From contig OZ345367.1 of NCBI GenBank assembly GCA_977006965.1, forward strand, positions 2,108,001 through 2,172,000: DNA of 64,000 bases, read 5' to 3'. The stretch comes from Phymatolithon calcareum. Lineage: Eukaryota; Rhodophyta; Florideophyceae; Hapalidiales. The notes under the pieces were generated by a model. That model saw only the letters and a list, made by a program, of their open reading frames with translations. It made no database searches and was not told the origin of the DNA. Each line of letters begins with the position of its first letter. Position 1 is the first letter of the stretch. Of this stretch, positions 17,576 through 26,574 are shown in pieces. Both the position numbers and the translations under genes were made by a program.

Positions 17576-19333
17576 TCACATCAACAAATCATCGGGGACA
17601 ATTTTGCCAGCCACAGCAGCTTCATAAGATATGCTGAGTTCACCAAACTTCCCTGTCTTACTTATGCTTACGGTTGGTGGATTGCGAATCGATTTGACAG
17701 AGTTGCGCTTAGTGTGCTGCTGCATTATGGCGCGACGATACAAAAAATCCACGTGCGGAAGCAGGCGGGACCTTGTCACACTGGTGCAACATAAATAGCT
17801 CAAAGCTAAGAAGAATACAACAACCCACAGTAGTAAGACCCATATAACCACGGTTGCCCTTTCATCCTTCCTGATTACTTCGAAGTATGCAGAATTCGGT
17901 CCCCCAATTTGTGTCAACTTCGGTATACCCTTTTTCAAGTGATGCACAATGTACTCAGCTTCTTCGCTTAATGTGCGCCAGCTGTTCTGTTCTCTGTCCA
18001 TTTCCCTTGACATCATGAGTAATACCAACGCTCCTCTTGCCACATCCCCCAATCCAAGACTTTGATCTCTGAACTCTAATGTCCATCCGACAGCATCAAG
18101 GTCACGACGATTTAGGCGATTCGATTTGCTCAAATAGAATGCACCATCAGAAAGTTTTCGCGCGCAGAACCGCGCTCTGGATCTCTGGTAGCAAACCATA
18201 GTAGAATTTCTACTCTCATAAAAGAGTAACAGATTCCTCCGAATAAGTCCAATGCACGTTGCAGTTCTGTTCAAGCGAATCCACATTTCCGGGGGCTTTT
18301 CATATTGGATAAGGCTTGCGCTTTGCGGTACTCTTAATAGTGTCGGCTCTATTTGTGGGTTTTCGTGGCAAATCGTCCCCGCTCCACTTCCCGCATGCTT
18401 GAATTTTGTGCGGAATGGATAAGAGGCCGAAGAATTTCTGCTTTCCATAAACTCCGTCCTTGTGTGAACGCGTGCCCAAGCCTCACTGTCCTCAGCGTCT
18501 CCTTCTACTGTGAATGCGTCATTTGATAGTAGCGGGGTAGTGCTATCAAACGACTGGAAGAAGCCGTCTTTGAAGTTCATTAGATTGCCTATCACCGCCA
18601 GTACAGTGATGTTTTCGCTTTTTGAGAAGCAAACTAGAGACCAAACCCCAATGCAAACTAGAGACCAAACCCCAATGCAAACCTCCTCATCGTCAATAGC
18701 AGCCCTACGGTGAACAATGGGGCTCATAGGATCCGCAACAATCACACTTGCAAGTAAATGAGTTCTATTATCTCGAATTTGTACATGATGTAGCCAATCG
18801 TAAGCAGAACCCACGAAAGATCCTTCAGCCAGCCAGCCGTCGTCAACAGGACCATCCATAAGCCTATGGATTTTACGTTCGACGATATCCTCGGACAATT
18901 TATGCATTGCAATTCTCGATGCTTTAGACATGCATCCCGCATAAGATCCCGCTACTACCAGATTGGTGTCATAGAGTTTGGGCTTTCCTTGTTGGCTGAT
19001 ATTCTTTGATGCAGGAGCTTGCCAGATTCGAGTTCTGGTGACTTGTTGAGACCCACTTGCATACTCGGTGTAAAGGCTCAATCCGACGTACAAAACTGCG
19101 ACCACGACGGCTAAGACCTTAGAGCTGTAGTTGAGCTCGTCCACTTCTTGATGAAGCCCCCAGTTACCAAGCTTGGATTGCCGGATGCGGGCTGGCTTTG
19201 AACTCAGCAATCGGTGAGCGGTTCTCATCTGATGAAACCTGTGCAGAGCGTTTTCAATTACGGGGACGACCACCAACGAAAGAAGGACGAAGCGCAGCGC
19301 ATTCCACACATTCGTAGAAAATGGTAAAAGCAT
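17576..19333 (-). CDS. Large membrane protein of unknown function
   Basis: 585 residues from ATG 19333 (the frame is open to 19402 without an earlier ATG). Two N-terminal hydrophobic segments (about 12-31, RFVLLSLVVVPVI, and about 72-90, VLAVVVAVLYVGLSLY) precede a long, Cys- and Asn-rich region of about 400 residues with many N-x-S/T sites, so it is probably exposed outside or in the lumen. A third span (TVVIWVLLLWVVVFFLALSY) lies near residue 505, followed by a basic cytosolic tail. I do not recognise a family; the layout suggests a surface or secretory-pathway protein. Oddity: a perfect 24-bp tandem duplication at 18629-18676 makes the protein repeat CIGVWSLV twice in a hydrophobic stretch. 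Confidence 0.65.
   Translation of the reverse strand: MLLPFSTNVWNALRFVLLSLVVVPVIENALHRFHQMRTAHRLLSSKPARIRQSKLGNWGLHQEVDELNYSSKVLAVVVAVLYVGLSLYTEYASGSQQVTRTRIWQAPASKNISQQGKPKLYDTNLVVAGSYAGCMSKASRIAMHKLSEDIVERKIHRLMDGPVDDGWLAEGSFVGSAYDWLHHVQIRDNRTHLLASVIVADPMSPIVHRRAAIDDEEVCIGVWSLVCIGVWSLVCFSKSENITVLAVIGNLMNFKDGFFQSFDSTTPLLSNDAFTVEGDAEDSEAWARVHTRTEFMESRNSSASYPFRTKFKHAGSGAGTICHENPQIEPTLLRVPQSASLIQYEKPPEMWIRLNRTATCIGLIRRNLLLFYESRNSTMVCYQRSRARFCARKLSDGAFYLSKSNRLNRRDLDAVGWTLEFRDQSLGLGDVARGALVLLMMSREMDREQNSWRTLSEEAEYIVHHLKKGIPKLTQIGGPNSAYFEVIRKDERATVVIWVLLLWVVVFFLALSYLCCTSVTRSRLLPHVDFLYRRAIMQQHTKRNSVKSIRNPPTVSISKTGKFGELSISYEAAVAGKIVPDDLLM
18629..18682. repeat. 24-bp in-frame tandem duplication inside a gene
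   Basis: Two exact copies of a 24-base unit beginning gcaaactagagaccaaaccc (18629-18652 and 18653-18676), plus six bases of a third. It adds eight residues to the membrane protein without breaking frame. Perfect identity indicates a very recent slippage event, or an assembly error. Confidence 0.9.
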
Positions 19334-21575
19334 TTTGAGTGCTTTACCAGACCGTGGGTATGGCAGCGTTGAGTGCAGGAGATAATCTTTGACGACAATC
19401 ACTACACAAATTTGCGCTCTCGAATGTTCATGTGCGTCTAGACGCGCCTGCCGTGGCCTTGACGACGGAGCTAAGCAGCACGACGGAGCGATAAACGACT
19501 TTGACGACTTTGGTGGCTTCTGCTCTATGCAAAGGAGTGTACGCAGAACTTCGGTTCAATGAGAGCAAGACTCATTGAGCTTGACCGCTGCAGTATAAGA
19601 GTGGTGTACGGAGGGTGAAATGGGGGGGGGCGCTGCCAATCACATATACACAAGGACTTGCACATACTAGTGAGTGTCTAGGATCAACGAAGAACTACAA
19701 ACAACAAAAATTATAATTTAATTTATGGACGATTTCGAAACGACGTATCTAAGAAGGTGTCGGAAATAGCGATAATTCGAAATTTTCGAATACACTGCAT
19801 GACCGCTTGTAGTGCATTGCGAAAACACTTTTTTATGACGCTGCATGGTAAGTCCAGAACCTGCAGTTTCCCGGAGTGCAACCAAAACGGCGGTAGCCGA
19901 GTTGGTGAAGCAAGAAAATGATGGCCTTGCCCCGCTGTCGAGGGGTGCGGCGGATAGCCCTCAGCAGAATTTGAGCAACAATTATTGCGTGCTGTAAACT
20001 TCCCTATATATTATTGATCTCAATTCCATCTAACTGCTCGGGTCGTGGCTGTATGCCTTGCAAACAGTTCGATTGAGGGTCATTTCGCTAGAATCTGCTG
20101 TTGTCCCGGAATCTCGCAGGGAAATGCAGAATACAATGCGCTCACGAACCCTTCTATATCGTATTGTACCTTGTTGCAATCAAACGTAGACGTTTAGATG
20201 TTATGAGTCTTGGGTAGATCCATTTCATTCTGGGGGTAAGCGCCCCACCTCAAATTCCGCAATACAGTCGCTCTCTCTTGTCCAGCCTTGCGCTGTCTCA
20301 TCTGCTTTAATTTATATGCTTTCACAACACGAAGAAACAGCTCACCGCACATGCATCTTCACATAAATGATCATAATGTTGTAGCCATTTTCGACAGTCA
20401 TCCAGACCATAGAATATCTCTAAATTTAAGCCAGAGTCGCGCAAGTCTCGTGAACTACAAGGATTATGGAAAAAATGGGAAGCTCTTCGCTTCCAAAATT
20501 GTCTCGCGGAGCGAAATTTGTTGCCATCTAGACCTTGGACTTTTCCAAATTTGCGGTATTCCTGTGGTAGACTACAATCATTCGAAATTTTTGACCAAGA
20601 CAATACGAAATTCATCTAGTCGTTTTCGAGATAATTGTCCGTCTTTGTAGACTATTCTTTATCAAGATCGGAATTACGAAAAGTGCTCTACAATCCTCAT
20701 TTCATCACTTTTCTTCAATTGTTCTTGATTTTTGTACTGCCTACTTTCTTGCCTTTCTGTCACAGTTTTCGGAATGCGAAGAACGTGTTTGGAAGTGGTC
20801 TTAAACTGCGCGTTTAAAGAGTTGTCCCGATTTTCGAAGGAACCCTCTGCAGAGACTTTCTAGAAAGGTTTCCACGGCGCTTAGAAATCTTCTGAGGAAA
20901 TTCGTTACATGGACCGAAAAAGTGGGGAAAGTTCGCTAAATCGGCACCGCATGCCAAAACTACTACTCAGTTATGATACGCAGACCACTCTATGCGATAG
21001 TAAAATGTTGTGGACATAGCACGATGGTAGGTGCTTCAAGAGCCGCCCTTTCACTTGAGGAAGCCTTACCGGCATATTTGTACGACAGTGGGGAATCTTG
21101 TCAGATGGGGGTGTATTCCAGAATAATATTCAGTTATATTATGACTGAAGTCATTATTCACACGAATAAAAGCTATCGGGAAGTTTATCAGCGCATAGGA
21201 GCGACAATGTCGGTAGACTTGCCGCTAACCAGATGCTAGGTTTTAGGAAAATGGGTTTGCAAAGAGTTATTTGCGGATATATTAACCATAACCATTGGAC
21301 ATATTTCGGTTACCCAAGAACTGTTGAACCTTAATAATCGGGTTAGTATTAGGTTATTTCCGTCTTTAAAGGGTTTTTAAGGGTTACAGTAACGTAACCG
21401 TTCGCAGATTCATGATTAGTGGAAAGTCTCCCTGGGAACTTTGCTGTACCATTCCCACATTCTGTAATGCAAATGGGTATCGATCGAGGATTGTCAGGAA
21501 ACCCTAACGCGGCATCTGTTTGAAACGACAAATAGCTTCCATGTGTGTGTAATTACCGAGTTTTCGACGCCCCAA
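19334..21575. other. Gene-free stretch, AT-rich
   Basis: More than 2 kb with only short frames lacking motifs (for example 20288-20650 and 20973-21239). A G10 run lies at 19622-19631. A perfect pol III A-box-like string (tagccgagttgg) lies at 19894-19905, but no B box follows, so no tRNA is called. The first 200 bp are the presumed promoter of the membrane-protein gene. Confidence 0.4.
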
Positions 21576-22355
21576 TTAGGGATGAGCACTGATATTCGAG
21601 TATCAACTGAACTGTTGAGTATCAAGCTCATTTTCGCGATATCAACGAATATCAGAACTTTCCAAAAGTATCAACAGCTGTAATTGGTTCTAGCAGGGGA
21701 ATGTTATGGGGGGAGTAACGCAGACTTCACAAGTTACATAAATTTAATTGTGAAAGATACCCCTTCGTGTGCCGACTGGATTATGAGTTTACTTGATAAT
21801 CAAAAGAACTTCGACTAGGCAGGGTAGTGCCTTTATTTCCCATTATTTCTCTCCACAAAGCCTAGTCCTGCAACGAGAACTACTGCCACATTGGCAAACT
21901 CCCAATGTTCGTGCCAACCGACCTTATTTTTTCCCATTAGAAACATGCATATATGATACATTTTCACATCGTGTGAAAAGCTTCATAGAAATTGTAAGAA
22001 CCCATTTTCAGAAAAGCAGTATGACAACGGGTTTGCGTTACTCCCCCCCATAACATTCCCCTGGTTCTAGATTCACGTGTGGTCTCACGTGAAGAAATTG
22101 TAATGCCAGAATATTTTGCTCTACAGTACTTCAAAAATATCTGCAGTACAAGACTGTCAGACACGTGTATCAATGTGACAACGAAAATATGCATTGCTGG
22201 CAGTTGATATTCAGTGATATATCAACGAAAACGAGAATATCAGTCCTTGAGAGTTTTTGGTTGATATTTTATCATATCATTGATATTATATCAATGTTTG
22301 GGGGAAAGTATCAACAGTTGTATCAATGCTCAGCATTTCATTAATGCTCATTCTG
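21576..22355. mobile_element. AT-rich TIR element, hAT-like ends, carrying a nested insertion
   Basis: The left end (ttagggatgagcactgatat, 21576) and right end (tgctcattct, to about 22355) are imperfect inverted repeats of the TAGGRATGAGCA type seen in hAT MITEs. The interior is rich in tatcaa/ttgata words. A second TIR element (21694-22063) is inserted in its left half. A related copy is at about 41800-42102, whose right end gives TAGGAATGAGCA. No coding. The target duplication is not clear. Confidence 0.55.
21694..22063. mobile_element. 370-bp TIR transposon with 7-bp target duplication (copy 1)
   Basis: The inverted ends begin CAGGGGAATGTTATGGGGGG and match for about 30 bp with one indel in the G run. 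The element is flanked on both sides by GTTCTAG (21687-21693 and 22064-22070), an exact 7-bp target-site duplication. It carries no transposase. The same terminal sequence bounds the element at 43483-44398, also with an exact 7-bp duplication, so the two define a family. It sits inside the older element 21576-22355. Confidence 0.9.
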
Positions 22356-22560
22356 AGCCATAATGGCGTTAGACGTAGAAATATGAAGTCCCTGCCCTGT
22401 CTCGTTTTTTTCGTCAACTGTGTCGTTTAGTGCTTGACCGTCGTGGTAGCAGCCATGTTTGCTAAATCCACATCTGGACTTGTAGGGTGGTAGTTCCGAC
22501 TATCTCCGGGAGACAAGCAAGCGAAAGCTTTCCAATACACGGTCTCAGCGATCCAGCAAC

Positions 22561-25500
22561 ATGCCTTTATCGTCAGACGACCCGAGACTCGTATATTCAG
22601 TGTACGCTATCGCTTTCGTACCACTTGCCTTCATTTATGCTCTTGACTTCATCACCGAGAAGTGGAGACCAATACGCGAGACCCGTCGCAATGGAATGAT
22701 GCAACTGTTCATCTCACTGCCATCTCTGGGCTATGTGGTGTATTACATTGTTCTCCAGATCAAGGCCAATGACCACAAGGAAGCCGCCGCTGCAATTACC
22801 GTCGCCGTTTTCAATGTGTACCATACACTGCGAACAATCTGGGGACTGATTCAGCTTTACGAGTTTATGAATTGGAACATTTATGCTCTCAAGCGTCTAC
22901 TGAAGCTTGGGTATTCTGCTCCTATCTATGACTATTCCAAAGAGATAAAAGAAACTGTAACTGACGCTAGAGAATCATGGCAGCTTTGGAAGCGCTCTAC
23001 TGCAGTGCGGAATGCTCATTCGTGGCCTTTGGGAACTGATAATGAAAACTATTTTGGTCGCGTTCTCACAAGTTTGAGTACGAAAGCCGTTTTCCTCTAC
23101 AAGTGGATAATGGGACGCATGGATGAGAACAAAGAAGAATTCCTTGAATTAACCAACATGACCTTGGAAACGGTGCAGAGAACCGTGGATTACCACATGG
23201 TAGTCAATAGCTCCCTCATTGACAACGAATTCGCCAACGCACAGCTTCCGGTTCGCCCCGTTATTTCACCTCGACTGGAGTATACTGAGACGGAAAGATC
23301 CAGCTTTATGGCACGGTTTGTGGGGTCATTTTTGAAGTCAGGAAAGCCGGAAGAATGCTCTGTTCGTTGGCTTGTGTCGTTTCTGGCCAAGTTTGGACAC
23401 TCGTGGATTGCGGATACGAAACGCTTATCCTCGAAGGATTTAGAGAGTGCCAAACGGAAGAGTCTGGACTCAAGTCGAAACCTTGCCTTACTGGCAGCGT
23501 TGCATACAACAAAAGGGCCTTTAACAGAGAAAGGGTCCACTGAATGGTTTGGTACACCTCTTTCGCCTTTTCACAGGTATTGCATTACTCCAGAAAGCTG
23601 CCGTGATTCGGAAATTGAGATTACTGAACAATGCATGCTTCCTTTCAAGATGAAGGCATCCAATTTCAAGAAATATGACTTCAGCAAACACGAGGCGACT
23701 ATTAAAGACGCAGTAAAAGACGACTGGCACAAGGCGTCTCTGAACATGCTCGATGATTCAGAGAGAAACGCTGTTGAAAACATGTCAGCGGAGCAGCTTG
23801 CCTGCTTTTCAACTCTCATGGAACAGGATCTAAACTTTTTTGAAGACGACGAATGCTTTTCTCGTATTTTGGCGTCTGAAGAACCCTCGGATATCAGCTG
23901 GGACGAAAAAGACCCGCGAATTGATACTATACTATATCAGCTTGGATGTGATGCTAACAAGGACTATATCCAATTTTTTGAGGAATTTCCTCTACGAAAA
24001 GAGTGCTTGTCTTCTCTTCTCTGGAGTCGCAACCCTAACCGACTGCTGCTACAGACAAGCGCTCATGTCGACAACTGCATTGCGTTGGAGTCCGGCGATG
24101 TGGTCGACGATTACATGAAGGAATTTTCGCAAATTGCAACTCCAGGGAGAGCGAAATCTGTGTTTCAACAACAGTACGATCTTGAGCTCGGCGGACTTCG
24201 AAGTGACATATTACGGGTAGCTGAACGCAGTACCTCAATGGAGATCGAAGGCACTCGTTTTATCGGGTGTGTCGCCGAAAGTGTGAGAAGCATTTTAGCA
24301 GAATGGGTTGAAGCAACTAATCCTGACGCTTCTGGATGGGAAGCGAGTATTGCTCCACTCGGCATTAGGTTCAGGTGTAGCAACCAACTGTGCTCCGTAT
24401 TCAAGGAAATGAAGAACAAATCGGAAACGCATACACCCCGACATGTGCGAAGTTTATATATGAGACTTGTGTGGGAACTACAGTCTTACTTGCAGTGGAA
24501 TCTGGCAGAAACGTTGACGAGGGAAGGGCAAGACATTCGTACGTCTCCGTTCTTGATTATGCTGTTCTTGCTTGGATTTCCATCTTTAAAAATGCAAGAC
24601 GCTAACGCTGATTCCTGTCTTGTAATTGAAGATGAAGGGAACCAAGCAATCGCTTTTCAAAAGAGGATCGCACTGGCCCCAGTCGGAGGACCCCAGAGAA
24701 TCAAGATTTTAGTTGTTTTCGACGAAGACTCCAAGACACTCTCGGCTGAGCTTTGTACCGAAGGTTTGTGTTTCAACTGGCAAGATTGGAAGGATGCGTT
24801 TATGGGCAGACTGAGCGCACAGAAGCACTGGAGGATTACTCGATTGTCAACCGTTCAGGAGGATCTTTGCGAAGAAGCGAACTATTCAAATATTTCAGCA
24901 CCGGTCGAGTGCGTCACTCCAACAGAACTGGGAATTGACTATGAACTAAGGTTTTGGTCTGGATGGCCTCCGCATGTGCCCCGGATATCTCAGTTTGAGG
25001 TTAAGAAATTGGTCAATTACTTCAAATCAAAACAAACTTGGAGGCCTGCCTACGATAGATGCTGGCCCAATCTATACATTCGCTATATCGAAAATCTGAA
25101 TGCCGCTCTGGTCACTCTGTATCAGTCAAGATCAGTCGTGAATGCAATATATGAGGACGGCAATCGTGCACTGAACGAAGGTCGGGAGGATGAAGCCCTG
25201 GAAATATTTGGACGGTGCATTGCCGACCGTGGGCACAGAGACGCATTGAAAGATGCAGCCAATATTGTGCTTAACAAGAGTCCTGCACGTAAGGATCAAG
25301 AATATGGCCTTCTCACGGATATGAACACTTGGTTTAATGTACTTTTAATCCAAGGCAATACGGAGGAGCTGAACAGGCAGGGCGGAAAAATCGATCTTGC
25401 AATGCTTGCTGATTATTTTGGACGACTTTACGAGTCGACCAGGAACTTTTACTCTTTGGAACGCAAAGCACTGGCACTGTTTCACAATAACGGCACGCGA

Positions 25501-26574
25501 AATCCTGTCTGTAAGGCGGCCATTCACACAATGGAATCATTTTTCACTCGGGGGAACTACTGCGTGCATTTCAACGTTTTCCTCGCCGTTGCGTATCAAA
25601 GTCATTATCACGAGTCGCGGGATCCAGTACAGCGACAACTAGCTGCTAAGCATTTGTTGGGACTTGGGACGAATGGTCCGTCCACAGACATACCGTATGA
25701 GGTCAGCATCGGCTACTTGTTGGAAAAAGGATATTTTTCTCGGCGTGACGAAGAACGCAAAAATGTTCTGCTGAGGTATTGCTGTGACAGGCAAGATTGG
25801 GGTACCGCAAACAGAATAAGTGAGATGTTTACGCGGCTTTTCGTGAAGGGAAAAGAGTTGGTAAGCAATATGTCAGATCTCGAACAGGGAGAAAGAGGAA
25901 GCAACATTTCTGCTTTCGGTACCGGGAAACATCCATCGTACGCCGTAGAAGTGTATAAGGCAGTGACACAGAAAGACCACATAGTGCCTAAGAGCTATGT
26001 TATCCAGGCATTGAACCGTCTTGGACTGTTATATCACAGAGGTGCTGAAGGCATACTTGCGAACGTATATCTCGCTGCAGATCATTATTTGAAGGCCATC
26101 AATCTGGGAAGCAAAGAGGCGTTATGCAACAAGGGAGTCCTAACGTTTTGGAATAATGCTGAAGGGCACGGTATGGCGTATCTGGAAAAGGCGGTTGAAG
26201 CCGAGAACAGCACAGCAATGAACAATATTGCAGTTGCCTTTGAGCTTGGTATCGGTGTGCAGCGAGACCCAGTGGCAGCAGAGAGACTGTACCGACAGGC
26301 CATAGAAAAAAATGAGAATCCGGTTGCACTATACAATCTCGCCGTCCTGTATAAGTGGGGAGATCCCAAAATTCGAAGTGAAGGAAATAGTGCTCAATTG
26401 GTCTCAAAACTGTGCGGTCCGGATATTGACGTGTCAGGTTTACACATTCTGCAGCGCCAAATTTCCAAATTTGCAAAGTCAGGCAAGCTGGAAAGGAAGG
26501 ACACTCAAGGCTGGCAGATCGAACTTGAAGAAATCGACGACTGTTTGGCATTCTTGAACGTTATCGAAGGCTAG
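22561..26574 (+). CDS. Large membrane-anchored protein with C-terminal Sel1-like repeats
   Basis: 1337 residues, one exon, ATG 22561. Three hydrophobic segments lie near the N-terminus (about 10-31, 46-67 and 75-100). A very long region (about 110-1120) without recognisable domains follows, rich in charged residues and with scattered Trp and Cys. Near the C-terminus Sel1/TPR-type helical repeats are visible: HYLKAINLGSKEALCNKGVL, AYLEKAVEAENSTAMNNIAV, AFELGIGVQRDPVAAERLYR and QAIEKNENPVALYNLAVLYK. Sel1 repeats are protein-interaction scaffolds, often in ER quality control, but nothing else here supports a role in ER-associated degradation. The middle may have an enzymatic or structural role I cannot identify. 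The gene ends about 2.9 kb before MYG1 and has no close neighbour. Confidence 0.8.
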   Translation: MPLSSDDPRLVYSVYAIAFVPLAFIYALDFITEKWRPIRETRRNGMMQLFISLPSLGYVVYYIVLQIKANDHKEAAAAITVAVFNVYHTLRTIWGLIQLYEFMNWNIYALKRLLKLGYSAPIYDYSKEIKETVTDARESWQLWKRSTAVRNAHSWPLGTDNENYFGRVLTSLSTKAVFLYKWIMGRMDENKEEFLELTNMTLETVQRTVDYHMVVNSSLIDNEFANAQLPVRPVISPRLEYTETERSSFMARFVGSFLKSGKPEECSVRWLVSFLAKFGHSWIADTKRLSSKDLESAKRKSLDSSRNLALLAALHTTKGPLTEKGSTEWFGTPLSPFHRYCITPESCRDSEIEITEQCMLPFKMKASNFKKYDFSKHEATIKDAVKDDWHKASLNMLDDSERNAVENMSAEQLACFSTLMEQDLNFFEDDECFSRILASEEPSDISWDEKDPRIDTILYQLGCDANKDYIQFFEEFPLRKECLSSLLWSRNPNRLLLQTSAHVDNCIALESGDVVDDYMKEFSQIATPGRAKSVFQQQYDLELGGLRSDILRVAERSTSMEIEGTRFIGCVAESVRSILAEWVEATNPDASGWEASIAPLGIRFRCSNQLCSVFKEMKNKSETHTPRHVRSLYMRLVWELQSYLQWNLAETLTREGQDIRTSPFLIMLFLLGFPSLKMQDANADSCLVIEDEGNQAIAFQKRIALAPVGGPQRIKILVVFDEDSKTLSAELCTEGLCFNWQDWKDAFMGRLSAQKHWRITRLSTVQEDLCEEANYSNISAPVECVTPTELGIDYELRFWSGWPPHVPRISQFEVKKLVNYFKSKQTWRPAYDRCWPNLYIRYIENLNAALVTLYQSRSVVNAIYEDGNRALNEGREDEALEIFGRCIADRGHRDALKDAANIVLNKSPARKDQEYGLLTDMNTWFNVLLIQGNTEELNRQGGKIDLAMLADYFGRLYESTRNFYSLERKALALFHNNGTRNPVCKAAIHTMESFFTRGNYCVHFNVFLAVAYQSHYHESRDPVQRQLAAKHLLGLGTNGPSTDIPYEVSIGYLLEKGYFSRRDEERKNVLLRYCCDRQDWGTANRISEMFTRLFVKGKELVSNMSDLEQGERGSNISAFGTGKHPSYAVEVYKAVTQKDHIVPKSYVIQALNRLGLLYHRGAEGILANVYLAADHYLKAINLGSKEALCNKGVLTFWNNAEGHGMAYLEKAVEAENSTAMNNIAVAFELGIGVQRDPVAAERLYRQAIEKNENPVALYNLAVLYKWGDPKIRSEGNSAQLVSKLCGPDIDVSGLHILQRQISKFAKSGKLERKDTQGWQIELEEIDDCLAFLNVIEG

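Noticed and set aside
19888-19960. tRNA-Leu/Ser-like A box (tagccgagttgg)
   Set aside because: No B box or cloverleaf follows.
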